Source: an uncultured Eubacteriales bacterium (GTDB lineage: Bacteria > Bacillota > Clostridia > Lachnospirales > Lachnospiraceae). Taken from it: a stretch of 33,640 nucleotides of DNA. The stretch is from positions 10,769 to 44,408 of the forward strand of contig OMZX01000007.1 of assembly GCA_900315665.1 (NCBI GenBank), read 5' to 3'. The notes below the pieces were generated by a model. It saw only the letters and a list, made by a program, of their open reading frames with translations. It was not told the origin of the DNA and searched no databases. The position numbers were made by a program, and so were the translations under genes. Positions 8,146 to 16,844 of this stretch are shown here, in pieces; position 1 is the first letter of the stretch, and every line of letters begins with the position of its first letter.

Positions 8146-9561
8146 ATGATCAAAAATAATCAACATCTTTTAAATCAATTTCATGTCGTGCTGGACGCGC
8201 TGATCATCGCGGGAGCCTGGGCGCTTGCCTGGTACTTGATGATCGGCTCACGCATTTTCCCGGCGGGCTACGGCGTTTTGCCGCCGCGGATTTATTTTAG
8301 CGCCCTGATTCCGATCATCCCCGTCTATCTCATCCTGTACTGGGCGTTTGGACTCTATCAGCCGAAGCGTACCCGCACGAAGCGCACCGAATTTTTCAAC
8401 ATCTGTAAGGCGAACACCATCGGGCTCATGCTTTTCACCTCGATTCTGTATCTCCTCCGCCGCTCCGGTTACTTTGCGCACTTTTCGACCCGTATGATCG
8501 CGGTCTTCTATCTCTTAAATATCGCGGCCTGTGGTATTGAGCGCGGCGGCATCCGCTTTATCCTTACGAGGATGCGGAAGCAGGGCTTCAATCAGAAGCA
8601 TATCGTCCTCGTCGGCTTCTCGGATGTGTCTGATATGTTCATTGACGCGTGCCACCGGAACCCGGACTGGGGCTATCATATCTATGGTATCGTCGATGAT
8701 ATCGTGCAGGACGGAGCCACCTATAAGGGTGTCAATGTTATCGGCCGCATCTCGGATCTCGAGCAGATTCTTGCGAAAAATACGATCGATGAGATCGCCA
8801 TCACCCTGCCGCTTGCCGCTTACGAAAAGCTCGCCGGCATTGTCGCCGTGTGTGAGAAGTCCGGCGTTCATACAAAGTTCATACCAGATTATACAAATAT
8901 CATCAGCTCGAAGCCCTCGACGGAGGACATGGACGGACTGCCGGTCATCAACATCAGAAACGTGCCGCTGACAGATCCGGTCAATGCCTCCATGAAGCGC
9001 CTCGTCGATATCTTTGGCTCGTTGTTTGGTATTGTTTTGTTCAGCCCCGTTATGCTGGTGACCGCTGTAGCCATTAAGCTGAGCTCCCCTGGGCCTGTGA
9101 TCTTTAAGCAGGAGCGGGTGGGACTCCATAATAAACCCTTTATGATGTATAAATTTCGTTCCATGGTACAGCAGAAACCGGAGGACGAGAAGAAGGGCTG
9201 GACGACGAAGGGGGATCCGCGTGTGACCCGTGTCGGCCGCTTCATCCGGAAGACCTCAATCGATGAGCTGCCGCAGTTTTTTAACGTTTTGCTCGGTACG
9301 ATGTCGCTGGTCGGCCCGCGACCGGAGCGCACGCAATTTGTCGAGATGTTCAAAGAGGAGATCCCACGGTATATGATCAAGCATCAGGTACGGCCGGGTA
9401 TGACCGGCTGGGCGCAGGTCAACGGCCTCCGCGGCGATACTTCGATTTACGAGCGCGTCCGGTATGACATCTGGTATATCGAAAACTGGTCGATGGCGCT
9501 CGATTTTAAGATTTTGTTCATGACGATTTTCAAAGGATTTGTCAACAAAAACGCGTATTAA
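8146..9561 (+). CDS. Undecaprenyl-phosphate sugar-1-phosphate transferase (polyisoprenyl-phosphate hexose-1-P transferase, WbaP/CpsE type)
   Basis: Initiates polysaccharide repeat-unit synthesis by moving a sugar-1-phosphate from a UDP-sugar to undecaprenyl phosphate. The 471-aa protein has four predicted N-terminal TM helices (about residues 12-130), a nucleotide-binding-like middle domain (HIVLVGFSDVSDMF near 152) and the C-terminal catalytic bacterial sugar transferase domain from about residue 282: MKRLVDIFGSLFG membrane hairpin, KQERVGLHNKPFMMYKFRSM, TSIDELPQFFNVL, MSLVGPRPER and VRPGMTGWAQVNG. All hallmarks of the family are intact. Its presence identifies the cluster as envelope/exopolysaccharide synthesis. 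The sugar (Glc, Gal or other) is not determinable here. No obvious strong SD was noted before the ATG; the upstream gap carries a repeat element. Confidence 0.95.
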   Translation: MIKNNQHLLNQFHVVLDALIIAGAWALAWYLMIGSRIFPAGYGVLPPRIYFSALIPIIPVYLILYWAFGLYQPKRTRTKRTEFFNICKANTIGLMLFTSILYLLRRSGYFAHFSTRMIAVFYLLNIAACGIERGGIRFILTRMRKQGFNQKHIVLVGFSDVSDMFIDACHRNPDWGYHIYGIVDDIVQDGATYKGVNVIGRISDLEQILAKNTIDEIAITLPLAAYEKLAGIVAVCEKSGVHTKFIPDYTNIISSKPSTEDMDGLPVINIRNVPLTDPVNASMKRLVDIFGSLFGIVLFSPVMLVTAVAIKLSSPGPVIFKQERVGLHNKPFMMYKFRSMVQQKPEDEKKGWTTKGDPRVTRVGRFIRKTSIDELPQFFNVLLGTMSLVGPRPERTQFVEMFKEEIPRYMIKHQVRPGMTGWAQVNGLRGDTSIYERVRYDIWYIENWSMALDFKILFMTIFKGFVNKNAY

Positions 9562-9660
9562 TGAGCGGCGCTGCCTGACAGAGGCGGCAGTCGCTGATCG
9601 CAGAAAATATATCACGACAAGGGCGGCGTGCAGCTCGGGTCCGCCCGAAACGGAGGAAAC

Positions 9661-11928
9661 ATGAAGCAAAAGCTCGCGAATTATCTGGCGGAGACGCTCG
9701 TGTCGCATGGCATCACGCAGAATTTCAGTGTGACCGGCGGTGGTGCCATGCATCTCAATGACGCCTTCGGGCATCAGACCGGCATGTATACGCTGTATCA
9801 GCATCATGAGCAGGCGTGTGCCATGGCGGCGGAAGCCTACAGTCGGATCTATAACCGTCCTGCGCTTCTCTGTGTGACGAGCGGCCCGGGCGGCACCAAT
9901 GCCATCACCGGCGTGCTCGGTGCCTGGCTTGATTCGCTGCCGATGATTGTAATCTCCGGGCAGGTCCGCTATGACAACACAGCCCGCTGGGCACAGGAGC
10001 AGAATGGCGTCCGTATCCGTGCGATGGGCGATCAGGAGTTTGACATCACACAGTCGATTGCCTGCATGACGAAATACTGTGAGATGCTCTCGGACCCGTA
10101 TCGCGTGCGCTATGCCATCGAGAAATGTCTCTATCTGTCTCAGACCGGCCGTCCGGGCCCCTGTTGGCTCGATATCCCGGTTGATATCCAGGGCACCTAC
10201 ATCGAGACAGAGGATCTCGTCGGCTTTGATCCCGCAGATTACGAGGCCGGCGGCGACGGCTGGGTGAAGGATACGGCCTATACAGAGGCTGCAAGTCTTT
10301 TTGCTGATGAGAATTCGCTTGAGAAAATAATGGCAAAAATTCTCAGCGAAGGCCCGCTCACGGTAGACAGTAATGAGGTGAGTGGCGCTGAGCTCATGAA
10401 GGCGACAGCAATAAAGATTTCGCTAAACCCGCATTGGCGGGCAGAGGACAGTGATTGCTCGAATCGTGAAAAGCAACCGGATCCCAATGGTTTATCATCA
10501 GAGACAGTACATAAAATTCTTACGAAGCTTCAGGCAGCGAAGCGGCCGATCTTCTACACCGGCAACGGTATCCGGATCGCGGGTGCAGAGACGCTATTTC
10601 TTGATGTCGCACATCGTCTCGGTATTCCGGTTGTCGTCGGTTGGAACGCTCCGGATGTGATCCCGACGGAGGATCCTCTCTACGTCGGACGTCCGGGTGG
10701 CCGTGGCGACCGTCCCGGCAATCTTGCAGTGCAGAACGCGGACTTTATTTTATCGATTGGTTCACGTCTCAACATCCGGCAGGTCGGCTATAACTTTAAG
10801 ACCTGGGCCCGCGATGCCTACGTGATCGTCAATGACATCGATGATGAGGAGCTTCGTAAGCCTTCCGTGCACGCCGATATGAGGGTGCATTGTGATGCGC
10901 GGCTGCTGCTGGCGGCGCTGCTCCGCGAGCTAGAAGCAGAAGGCGTGACAGCGGAGAAGCCACTGTTTTCTGATGCGGAAAACGGGCTTCTGCGCACGGA
11001 TGCGAAGGAAATCTGTCATACGGAAGTAGCAAGAAATACTCTTATGAAGGCAGCAGACATACGTCTCACCTGGCGGGAGACCTGCGCGTTCTATCGTGAC
11101 AATTATCCGACGGTTCTCCCGGAAATGCTGACACCTGGTGATGGTCCTGCCAATGTTTACGACGTCGTAGATACCTTGTCCCGGATGGCGAAGGAAAATC
11201 AGATCACCGTGGTTGGCAATGGCAGTCCCTGCGTCGCCGGTGGTCAGGCATACATCATTAAAAACGGAACGCGGTTCATCTCGCAGGATGCCGTCGCATC
11301 GATGGGCTATGATCTGCCGGCGGCGATCGGCGCCTGCATGGCAGTGCATGGTCCGGACCGAGAGAGGATGCCTGCGGCGGCAGCATTGGACTGCTACTGG
11401 ACCGGTAAGGACGAAGTATATCCGCCTTATGAGAAGCAGGATATCATCCTCCTCACGGGCGACGGCTCGATCCAGATGAATCTGCAGGAGCTCGAGACGA
11501 TCATCTCGCATCGCATGCCGATCAAGATTTTTATCATCAACAACGGCGGCTACCATTCGATCCGGCAGACGCAGACGAACCTCTTCGGAGAACATACACT
11601 GGTTGGTATCGGTGTTGACTCGGGCGAATGGGAAAAGCCGGATTTATGCTTCCCGGATATGGAGAAGCTTGCGGCAGCGTATGGGTATCCTTTTGTACGG
11701 GCGGAGCATAACCAGGAGCTTGAGGCTGCATTTACAAAGACGCTGGCAATGCCGGGACCTGCGATCTGTGAGATCATGGTGTCTTTGACGCAGCAGTTCC
11801 TGCCGAAATCGGCGGCGAAGCGGCTTCCGGACGGCTCGATCGTGAGCCTGCCGCTCGAGGATATGGCACCATATCTTCCTGATGACGAGATGGACAAGCT
11901 CATGCTTGTGCCGCGGGTGGAGGAATAA
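9661..11928 (+). CDS. Thiamine-diphosphate-dependent enzyme of a polysaccharide cluster (acetolactate-synthase-like)
   Basis: 755-aa ThDP enzyme with the acetohydroxyacid-synthase fold: an N-terminal PYR domain with catalytic E50 (YQHHEQACAMAAE) and TSGPGGTNAITG, a central Rossmann-like domain (NADFILSIGSRLNIRQVG), and a C-terminal PP domain with the ThDP/Mg motif GDGSIQMN near residue 600 ending in IINNGG. It is longer than the usual 550-600 aa because of extra segments at about residues 204-287 and 580-592. The start at 9661 is preferred over an upstream GTG (9628) because CGGAGGAAAC precedes it and PYR similarity starts there. Context suggests carboligation on a nucleotide sugar or another sugar-precursor step, as in YerE-like enzymes, rather than branched-chain amino acid synthesis; no small subunit gene is adjacent. 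Confidence 0.88.
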   Translation: MKQKLANYLAETLVSHGITQNFSVTGGGAMHLNDAFGHQTGMYTLYQHHEQACAMAAEAYSRIYNRPALLCVTSGPGGTNAITGVLGAWLDSLPMIVISGQVRYDNTARWAQEQNGVRIRAMGDQEFDITQSIACMTKYCEMLSDPYRVRYAIEKCLYLSQTGRPGPCWLDIPVDIQGTYIETEDLVGFDPADYEAGGDGWVKDTAYTEAASLFADENSLEKIMAKILSEGPLTVDSNEVSGAELMKATAIKISLNPHWRAEDSDCSNREKQPDPNGLSSETVHKILTKLQAAKRPIFYTGNGIRIAGAETLFLDVAHRLGIPVVVGWNAPDVIPTEDPLYVGRPGGRGDRPGNLAVQNADFILSIGSRLNIRQVGYNFKTWARDAYVIVNDIDDEELRKPSVHADMRVHCDARLLLAALLRELEAEGVTAEKPLFSDAENGLLRTDAKEICHTEVARNTLMKAADIRLTWRETCAFYRDNYPTVLPEMLTPGDGPANVYDVVDTLSRMAKENQITVVGNGSPCVAGGQAYIIKNGTRFISQDAVASMGYDLPAAIGACMAVHGPDRERMPAAAALDCYWTGKDEVYPPYEKQDIILLTGDGSIQMNLQELETIISHRMPIKIFIINNGGYHSIRQTQTNLFGEHTLVGIGVDSGEWEKPDLCFPDMEKLAAAYGYPFVRAEHNQELEAAFTKTLAMPGPAICEIMVSLTQQFLPKSAAKRLPDGSIVSLPLEDMAPYLPDDEMDKLMLVPRVEE

Positions 11929-11929
11929 G

Positions 11930-12895
11930 ATGACAGTTGTAGTGACGGGCGTCACGAGCTTTATCGGAATTTATACAGCAAGAGCACTGCTCAAGACCGG
12001 GGATCGCGTGATCGGTGTCGTGCGGCCGGAGAGCCATAACCTCTTAAAGCTTACGCAGGCGGGCATTACTAAGGATGAGAATTTCCGGCTGGTGCGGTTT
12101 GATTTCGATGACCTGCCAGAGCCGGAAGCCGGCGAAGAACACTACAGGGCAGTGCTCGATGAAGGCATTGGCTCACATATTATCGACGTTTGGCTTCACA
12201 TGAGCTGGGACGGCGTCGGCAGCGTCGGCCGGAGCGATAATGACATGCAGATTCGGAACGTACAGAACGCGAAGAAGGCCTACCTCATGGCAAAGGTGCT
12301 CGGCGCGCGCAAATTTATTTTCGCGGGCTCACAGGCGGAATACGGTCGCGGCACACACCCGCGCCCATGGCCCGTCAGCGCCTATGGCAAGGGCAAGCTC
12401 GCTTTCGGCCGATGGGCGACGGAGCAGAGTCTCATCGATGAGGTGCTTCATCCCGATTCCATGCAGTTCATCCACACCCGCATCTATTCTGTCTATGGCG
12501 ATGGCGATCATCCGACAAGTCTTGTGAACACTGTGCTTCGCGGTGCAATCGCCGGTGATCCCTTCTTTCTTGGCCCGTGCACGCAGATGTGGAACTACCT
12601 TGAGGTTCGCGACTGTGCGCGTGCGCTGACAATGCTCACACATGCGGCGGATACCCGCACGGATGTTTACGATATCGCAGGTGCTGTGACGGAGCCGCTT
12701 CGGCGCTATGTCGAAACCATGTACCGGCTTGCCGGCGGGCAGGGGCATCTTCAGTTCGGCATGCGCGGCGATAACGCGGAGGGTGCAGCCGACATGGATC
12801 CCCGTACGAGAAAGCTTGAGGACCTCGGCTTTCGTCAGGAGATTTCCTTTGAAGCTGGCATCGGTGAACTCGTGAAGAAGATGAGAAATCATTGA
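11930..12895 (+). CDS. NAD(P)-dependent epimerase/dehydratase/reductase (extended SDR)
   Basis: 321-aa extended short-chain dehydrogenase that probably epimerises, dehydrates or reduces a nucleotide sugar in the cytosol. The N-terminal cofactor motif is TGVTSFIG (residues 6-13). The catalytic YGKGK (YxxxK) is at about residues 151-155 after FAGSQAEYG. A substrate-domain segment WNYLEVRDCARAL follows. The start at 11930 is one base after the stop codon of the ThDP gene, and the protein then begins exactly at the cofactor strand. Such SDRs occur with ThDP enzymes and C-methyltransferases in deoxy- or branched-sugar clusters (family knowledge). The exact reaction cannot be assigned. Confidence 0.85.
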   Translation: MTVVVTGVTSFIGIYTARALLKTGDRVIGVVRPESHNLLKLTQAGITKDENFRLVRFDFDDLPEPEAGEEHYRAVLDEGIGSHIIDVWLHMSWDGVGSVGRSDNDMQIRNVQNAKKAYLMAKVLGARKFIFAGSQAEYGRGTHPRPWPVSAYGKGKLAFGRWATEQSLIDEVLHPDSMQFIHTRIYSVYGDGDHPTSLVNTVLRGAIAGDPFFLGPCTQMWNYLEVRDCARALTMLTHAADTRTDVYDIAGAVTEPLRRYVETMYRLAGGQGHLQFGMRGDNAEGAADMDPRTRKLEDLGFRQEISFEAGIGELVKKMRNH

Positions 12896-12927
12896 ATAGT
12901 ACAAGCTTTAATAGAAGAGGAGAAGTC

Positions 12928-14313
12928 TTGAACGAGCAGGCAAAAATCAATTATATCCCGAAGCATCGATGCCTTATCTGTGACGGCGCGCTTCACCCAT
13001 TGTGGGAGCTTCAGAATCTCCCGGCTTCCGCCCAGGATATTCCGACCCGTGAGGAGCTTTCCGAGGATCATCCGATTTCTTTGATGCTCTGCCAGTGCGA
13101 AGTCTGCGGTCTCGTGCAGTTTGACGAAGAACCCGTGCACTACTACCGCGATGTCATCCGCGCCGGAGGCGGCACCACGACGATGACGCACCTCCGCCAC
13201 GAAGAATACACCCGCCTCCTTCAAGGGGTCAGGCGAAATAAAGAAAGTATAAACTCGGGTAAGGAAAATGTAAGCATTCCGAACCGTTTTACTACAGAAC
13301 CACCAACACCGTTTAAGATCGTCGAGGTCGGCTGCGGCCGCGGTGAGTTTCTCGAAATGTGGAAGACGCTGCAGCTTCCAGGGGTCGAGAACTATAAAGG
13401 AAGCATAAACTTCAGCAAGGAAAATGTAATGGTTTCTGACCCCGTTCGTGTGGAAGATACAGGTTCGACTGACCATGCGGCAGAGCTTCCGCCGCTTCAC
13501 CTCGTCGGGCTCGAGCACAGTAACGCCCTTGTTGAGCAGGCGCGGGCAGCAGGCTTTGATGTCTATGAAGATTTTCCGGAGCCGGGCAAACCCTTCCCGG
13601 AGGGACCTTTTGATGCTTTCGTACAGTTTAATTTCCTTGAACACCAGCCCGATCCCAGGTCAATGCTTCGGGCGATTCGTGAGAACCTGCGCGACGGAGG
13701 CCTCGGCCTCGTCACAGTACCAAGTTTCGAATACATCCTGCACTATGACGGCTACTATGAATTTCTCCGCGACCACATCGCGAACTATACAGAACAGACG
13801 CTCGGCTATCTTTTCAGCGCGAATGGCTTTGAGGTTCTATCTCTTCGCATCGTAAATCGCGATACCATCGAAATCATCGTGCGGAAGGGGAAAGGAGACC
13901 CGTCCGCCTTCAAGTTTGACGGGCAGTTCGTCGATATGACACCGCTCAAGGAGAATTACGCGAAGCTGTCCCAGGCGGTCAATGCGCACATCACGGCGCT
14001 TTCCGCTGAGGGTGGCAGTCTCGCACTATGGGGCGCCGGGCATCAGGGCTTCACGCTCGCCTCGACCACCGAGCTAGGCGGTAAGGTCCGTTATATCATC
14101 GATTCAGCCGATTTCAAGCAGGGCAAGTTTGCACCGGCATCCCATATTCCGATTGTTCCGCCGGCGCACTTTCATGAAGATCCGGTGACAGAAATTCTCA
14201 TCGTGGCGCCCGGCTACACGGACGAAATTGCCGGTATCATCCGGAAAGATTTCGGTCCGGACGTGAAGATTTTGGTGCTCCGGACAGAGAAGTTAGAAGA
14301 ATACTCGAAGTAA
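12928..14313 (+). CDS. Class I SAM-dependent methyltransferase with N-terminal zinc ribbon (sugar C-methyltransferase type)
   Basis: 461-aa protein with the three-part layout of sugar C-methyltransferases. It has an N-terminal zinc-binding domain (C15xxC18 and C57xxC60), a Rossmann SAM-binding core (motif I VEVGCGRGEF at about 133-142, later FNFLEHQPDPRSML and GLGLVTVPSF) and a C-terminal domain with LALWGAGHQGF. It probably methylates a carbon of a keto nucleotide sugar. TTG at 12928 is chosen as start because AGAGGAG lies 5 nt upstream and the zinc ribbon follows at once. Two AT-rich, mutually similar inserts (residues 99-119 and 151-171) interrupt the core around motif I without breaking the frame. 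Whether the enzyme is active with them is not known. Confidence 0.87.
   Translation: MNEQAKINYIPKHRCLICDGALHPLWELQNLPASAQDIPTREELSEDHPISLMLCQCEVCGLVQFDEEPVHYYRDVIRAGGGTTTMTHLRHEEYTRLLQGVRRNKESINSGKENVSIPNRFTTEPPTPFKIVEVGCGRGEFLEMWKTLQLPGVENYKGSINFSKENVMVSDPVRVEDTGSTDHAAELPPLHLVGLEHSNALVEQARAAGFDVYEDFPEPGKPFPEGPFDAFVQFNFLEHQPDPRSMLRAIRENLRDGGLGLVTVPSFEYILHYDGYYEFLRDHIANYTEQTLGYLFSANGFEVLSLRIVNRDTIEIIVRKGKGDPSAFKFDGQFVDMTPLKENYAKLSQAVNAHITALSAEGGSLALWGAGHQGFTLASTTELGGKVRYIIDSADFKQGKFAPASHIPIVPPAHFHEDPVTEILIVAPGYTDEIAGIIRKDFGPDVKILVLRTEKLEEYSK
13224..13285 (+). repeat. In-frame coding repeat, copy 1
   Basis: 62-bp AT-rich segment inside the methyltransferase gene, starting AGGGGTC and ending GAACC. 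Over 62 aligned positions, 44 match copy 2 without gaps. It encodes the peptide core NKESINSGKENVSI just before SAM motif I, where relatives normally have a short linker. It keeps the reading frame. Confidence 0.7.
13380..13441 (+). repeat. In-frame coding repeat, copy 2
   Basis: Second copy of the methyltransferase insert, encoding YKGSINFSKENVMV in the same frame as copy 1. It lies between motif I and the next core strand (LVGLEHSN). Its ends form an inverted repeat, GGGGTC (13381-13386) and GACCCC (13438-13443), suggesting a small element with terminal inverted repeats; the matching right end of copy 1 has decayed. Confidence 0.7.
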
Positions 14314-14412
14314 TAAATAAAGCGGGATGCTATGCTTGGGATGTTTCTTCATATAACATCGCTTGTTTAGCAGAATTGAAAGAAAGCAATCTGTAAAAAA
14401 GAGAAGAAGAGA

Positions 14413-15609
14413 ATGAAAGCTTTTGTCCTAAAATCACATGCCGACATCGGCTACATGGAGAAGCCGTATCCGACGCTTCTTAAACCGCATGGTGCGATTC
14501 TCCGGCCGCTTTTTGTGTCGCCATGCACCTCTGACGTGCACACCATCTGGCAGGGCAGTCCGAAGCAGCCGAACCTCACGCTCGGTCATGAATGCGTGGC
14601 GGAGATCGTGTCTGTCGGCGCCGATGTGGTAGATTTTAAGCCGGGTGATGTCGTCATTGTATCCGCAATCACGCCCGACTGGTCTCAGCCCGATGTCATG
14701 GAAAATCCGGCGCATGCGGGGCGCAATTTCTCTGGCCATATGCTCGGGAAATCGATTGACGGCGCGATGGCGGAGGCCTTTTATCTTCCGTACGTTGACA
14801 AAAACGTCGCGCATATGCCGACAGCTATGGATCCGGACGATGCGCTCATGTGTGCCGATGTCATGCAGACCGGCCTTACTGCCGTAGAGGAGGCAGACGT
14901 TCAGCCCGGTGACACAGTCGTCGTCATGGGCATCGGCGCGATCGGTCTCGCCTCAATCATGGCGGCAAAGGCAGCCGGCGCGTCCCGCATCTTCGCCATC
15001 GGCTCCAGTGAGCCCAATGCCTCCATCGCCCGCTCTCTTTCGGGGGTCAGTTGTCAGATTGAGGTTCTGAATTATAAAACGTTGCATTGCACTCTTCCAG
15101 CGGGGCTGCACCCACTGGCGAACTCGACCGGCTCTGCTGTCGTGAATTATGTATTGCAGGAAACCGGTACGAAAGGGGCTGACAAGGTCATCATCTGCGG
15201 CGGTTCGGATCTTAGCCTCGCACAGGCCGTCGATATGGTGAAGTATGGCACTGGCGTTGTGTCAAACGTGATGTATTTCGGAGCAGATCCTGATCTGCAG
15301 GCGGAGGAACAGGAAGCACTTGCCCGACTTAGAAAAGAAACGTCCGGGATGCAACTCAACCAAACCATCGATGGTCTCGTGATTCCGAAGTTCGGCATCG
15401 GTCGCGGTATGGCAGGAAAAACGCTCAAGTTTTCCCTGAGTCGAGGCGGCCGCCCGCATCTTGAAAAAACAATTCGCCTCGTACAGGAGCAGAATCTCCA
15501 TCCCGGCATGTTCGTCACCGAGCATCTCCACGGTCTCGACCAGATTGAACAATCCGTCTACGACATGAAGAACCGAAAGGCCATCAAAATTTCCGTAGAC
15601 CTGCGCTAG
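14413..15609 (+). CDS. Zinc-dependent MDR alcohol/polyol dehydrogenase (secondary-alcohol dehydrogenase-like)
   Basis: 398-aa medium-chain dehydrogenase. The catalytic zinc ligands fit the clostridial isopropanol-dehydrogenase type: C38 in SPCTSDVHT, H59-E60 in LGHECVAE and D152 in CADVMQTG. The NAD(P) motif is VMGIGAIGLASIMAAK, and a second-half segment ILNYK-type strand survives as VLNYKT. The structural-zinc four-Cys lobe is absent, as in that subfamily. The protein is about 45 aa longer than the usual 350, with extra sequence at about residues 205-246 and 295-325. Being last in the operon after the methyltransferase, it likely reduces or oxidises a sugar or sugar precursor (inference). 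The ATG follows AGAAGAAGAGA at slightly short spacing. Confidence 0.86.
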   Translation: MKAFVLKSHADIGYMEKPYPTLLKPHGAILRPLFVSPCTSDVHTIWQGSPKQPNLTLGHECVAEIVSVGADVVDFKPGDVVIVSAITPDWSQPDVMENPAHAGRNFSGHMLGKSIDGAMAEAFYLPYVDKNVAHMPTAMDPDDALMCADVMQTGLTAVEEADVQPGDTVVVMGIGAIGLASIMAAKAAGASRIFAIGSSEPNASIARSLSGVSCQIEVLNYKTLHCTLPAGLHPLANSTGSAVVNYVLQETGTKGADKVIICGGSDLSLAQAVDMVKYGTGVVSNVMYFGADPDLQAEEQEALARLRKETSGMQLNQTIDGLVIPKFGIGRGMAGKTLKFSLSRGGRPHLEKTIRLVQEQNLHPGMFVTEHLHGLDQIEQSVYDMKNRKAIKISVDLR

Positions 15610-15626
15610 GGTACTCCCTCGATGAC

Positions 15627-15653
15627 TCCCGGTTCTACCGCCTGCGGCCGGGA
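15627..15653 (+). terminator. Hairpin after the polysaccharide operon
   Basis: TCCCGG/CCGGGA stem with inner CCGC/GCGG pairing begins 18 nt after the dehydrogenase stop codon. There is no clear T-tract, so it may be a weak or factor-dependent terminator or only an mRNA 3' end structure. Confidence 0.35.
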
Positions 15654-15781
15654 CTTCCGCTGGATTTCGGACAGCCTCGCGCTTTCGTCGCAAATGTAGT
15701 ATACTAGGTTTCGCGTCTCAGGCATTTGCAGAAAAGCAGTGCAGCACAGCAACAAAGTCTCATGAAAGAAGAGGGCAACCC

Positions 15782-16786
15782 ATGCCAATCAAGGTGCAGA
15801 ACGACCTCCCGGCGAAAGCTAAGCTGGAGGCAGAAAATATATTTGTGATGGATGAAGATAGAGCGCAGTCACAGGAGATCCGGCCGCTCCGCATTGCGAT
15901 CCTGAACCTCATGCCACTCAAGGAGGATACCGAGCTCGATATTCTGCGTGTACTCTCAAACTTCCCGATTCAAACTGAGATCACACTCATGAAGGTGGCA
16001 ACGCACCAGGCAACACATACGGACGCTTCACATCTCAACAAGTTTTATGTGACACTTGATCAGGTGGAACGGGAATATTTCGACGGACTTATCATCACCG
16101 GCGCACCGGTTGAGAAACTTCCCTTCGAGGAGGTCGAATACTGGCAGGAGCTCACGGAGATCATGAAATGGTCGGAGACGCATGTCTTTTCGACCTTCCA
16201 CATCTGTTGGGGCGCGCAGGCCGGGCTCTATTATCATTATGGCATCAAAAAGGTTCTTCTTCCCGGGAAGCTTTCCGGCATCTATCGGCAGAAGGTGCTG
16301 CACCGGAAAAAGATCATCATGCGTGGTATGGATGATTATTTCAATGTTCCCATCTCGCGCTATACGGGTATCGATGAAAAAGCGGTACGGACGAATCCTG
16401 AGCTATACGTCGTAGCAGAGGCGGTGAAGCCGGAGGAGGGCGGCAGCTACATGATCCTTGCCTGCTCTTCACGGCAGATTTTCATCACCGGACACTCCGA
16501 GTATGACAAGTATGATCTTGATAAGGAATATCAGCGTGACGTTTTGAAGGGTTTGAATCCGGATATCCCGGTTAACTATTATGAGGACGATGATCCGTCG
16601 AAGGAACCGATTCTAAGCTGGCGTTCGACCTCGAACTGCACCTATACAAACTGGCTCAATTTTGTGTACCAGGAGACGCCATATGATCTCCGGGAGCTGA
16701 AGCCGGTGCAGTATGACAGCTATCTCCGTGGCGATCACCTTGCAGAGCGGGATACAATCGGCTTCTCCGACGTACGCGGGAAATAG
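15782..16786 (+). CDS. metA: Homoserine O-acetyltransferase (MetA/HTS family)
   Basis: Acylates homoserine in the first committed step of methionine synthesis. The 334-aa protein carries the catalytic C142 ([10 protein letters not shown]), H238 and E240 ([11 protein letters not shown]). The acyl-CoA selectivity position is E111 in [14 protein letters not shown]. In this family Glu here goes with acetyl-CoA and Gly with succinyl-CoA, so acetyltransferase activity is predicted despite the historical succinyltransferase name. The ATG is preceded by GAAGAGGG. No S-box is visible in the 172-nt upstream gap, unlike metK; a TATACT box at 15700-15705 is the best -10 candidate but lacks a good -35. 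pepT follows 58 nt downstream. Confidence 0.95.
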   Translation: MPIKVQNDLPAKAKLEAENIFVMDEDRAQSQEIRPLRIAILNLMPLKEDTELDILRVLSNFPIQTEITLMKVATHQATHTDASHLNKFYVTLDQVEREYFDGLIITGAPVEKLPFEEVEYWQELTEIMKWSETHVFSTFHICWGAQAGLYYHYGIKKVLLPGKLSGIYRQKVLHRKKIIMRGMDDYFNVPISRYTGIDEKAVRTNPELYVVAEAVKPEEGGSYMILACSSRQIFITGHSEYDKYDLDKEYQRDVLKGLNPDIPVNYYEDDDPSKEPILSWRSTSNCTYTNWLNFVYQETPYDLRELKPVQYDSYLRGDHLAERDTIGFSDVRGK

Positions 16787-16814
16787 AGCTGACACCGGGA
16801 GACAGCTTACCGGC
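16787..16814. repeat. REP-like fragment between metA and pepT
   Basis: The segment GAGCTGACACCGGGAGACAG starts directly after the metA stop codon. It shares TGACACCGGG-GAC with the arm of the 22061-22166 inverted repeat and can form a short AGCTG/CAGCT hairpin. Confidence 0.5.
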
Positions 16815-16844
16815 GGAAGCCTTGGAAAAGGATGGAGGAAACGA

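Noticed and set aside
9628-9660. Upstream GTG start for the ThDP enzyme
   Set aside because: The GTG lies in a GGGCGG/CCGCCC hairpin region without an SD, while ATG 9661 follows GGAGG and starts at the conserved PYR domain.
9661-11928. Assignment of the ThDP enzyme as biosynthetic acetolactate synthase IlvB
   Set aside because: No adjacent small subunit or other ilv genes, extra internal segments, and a position inside a polysaccharide operon make a sugar-related role more likely, though acetolactate activity is not excluded.
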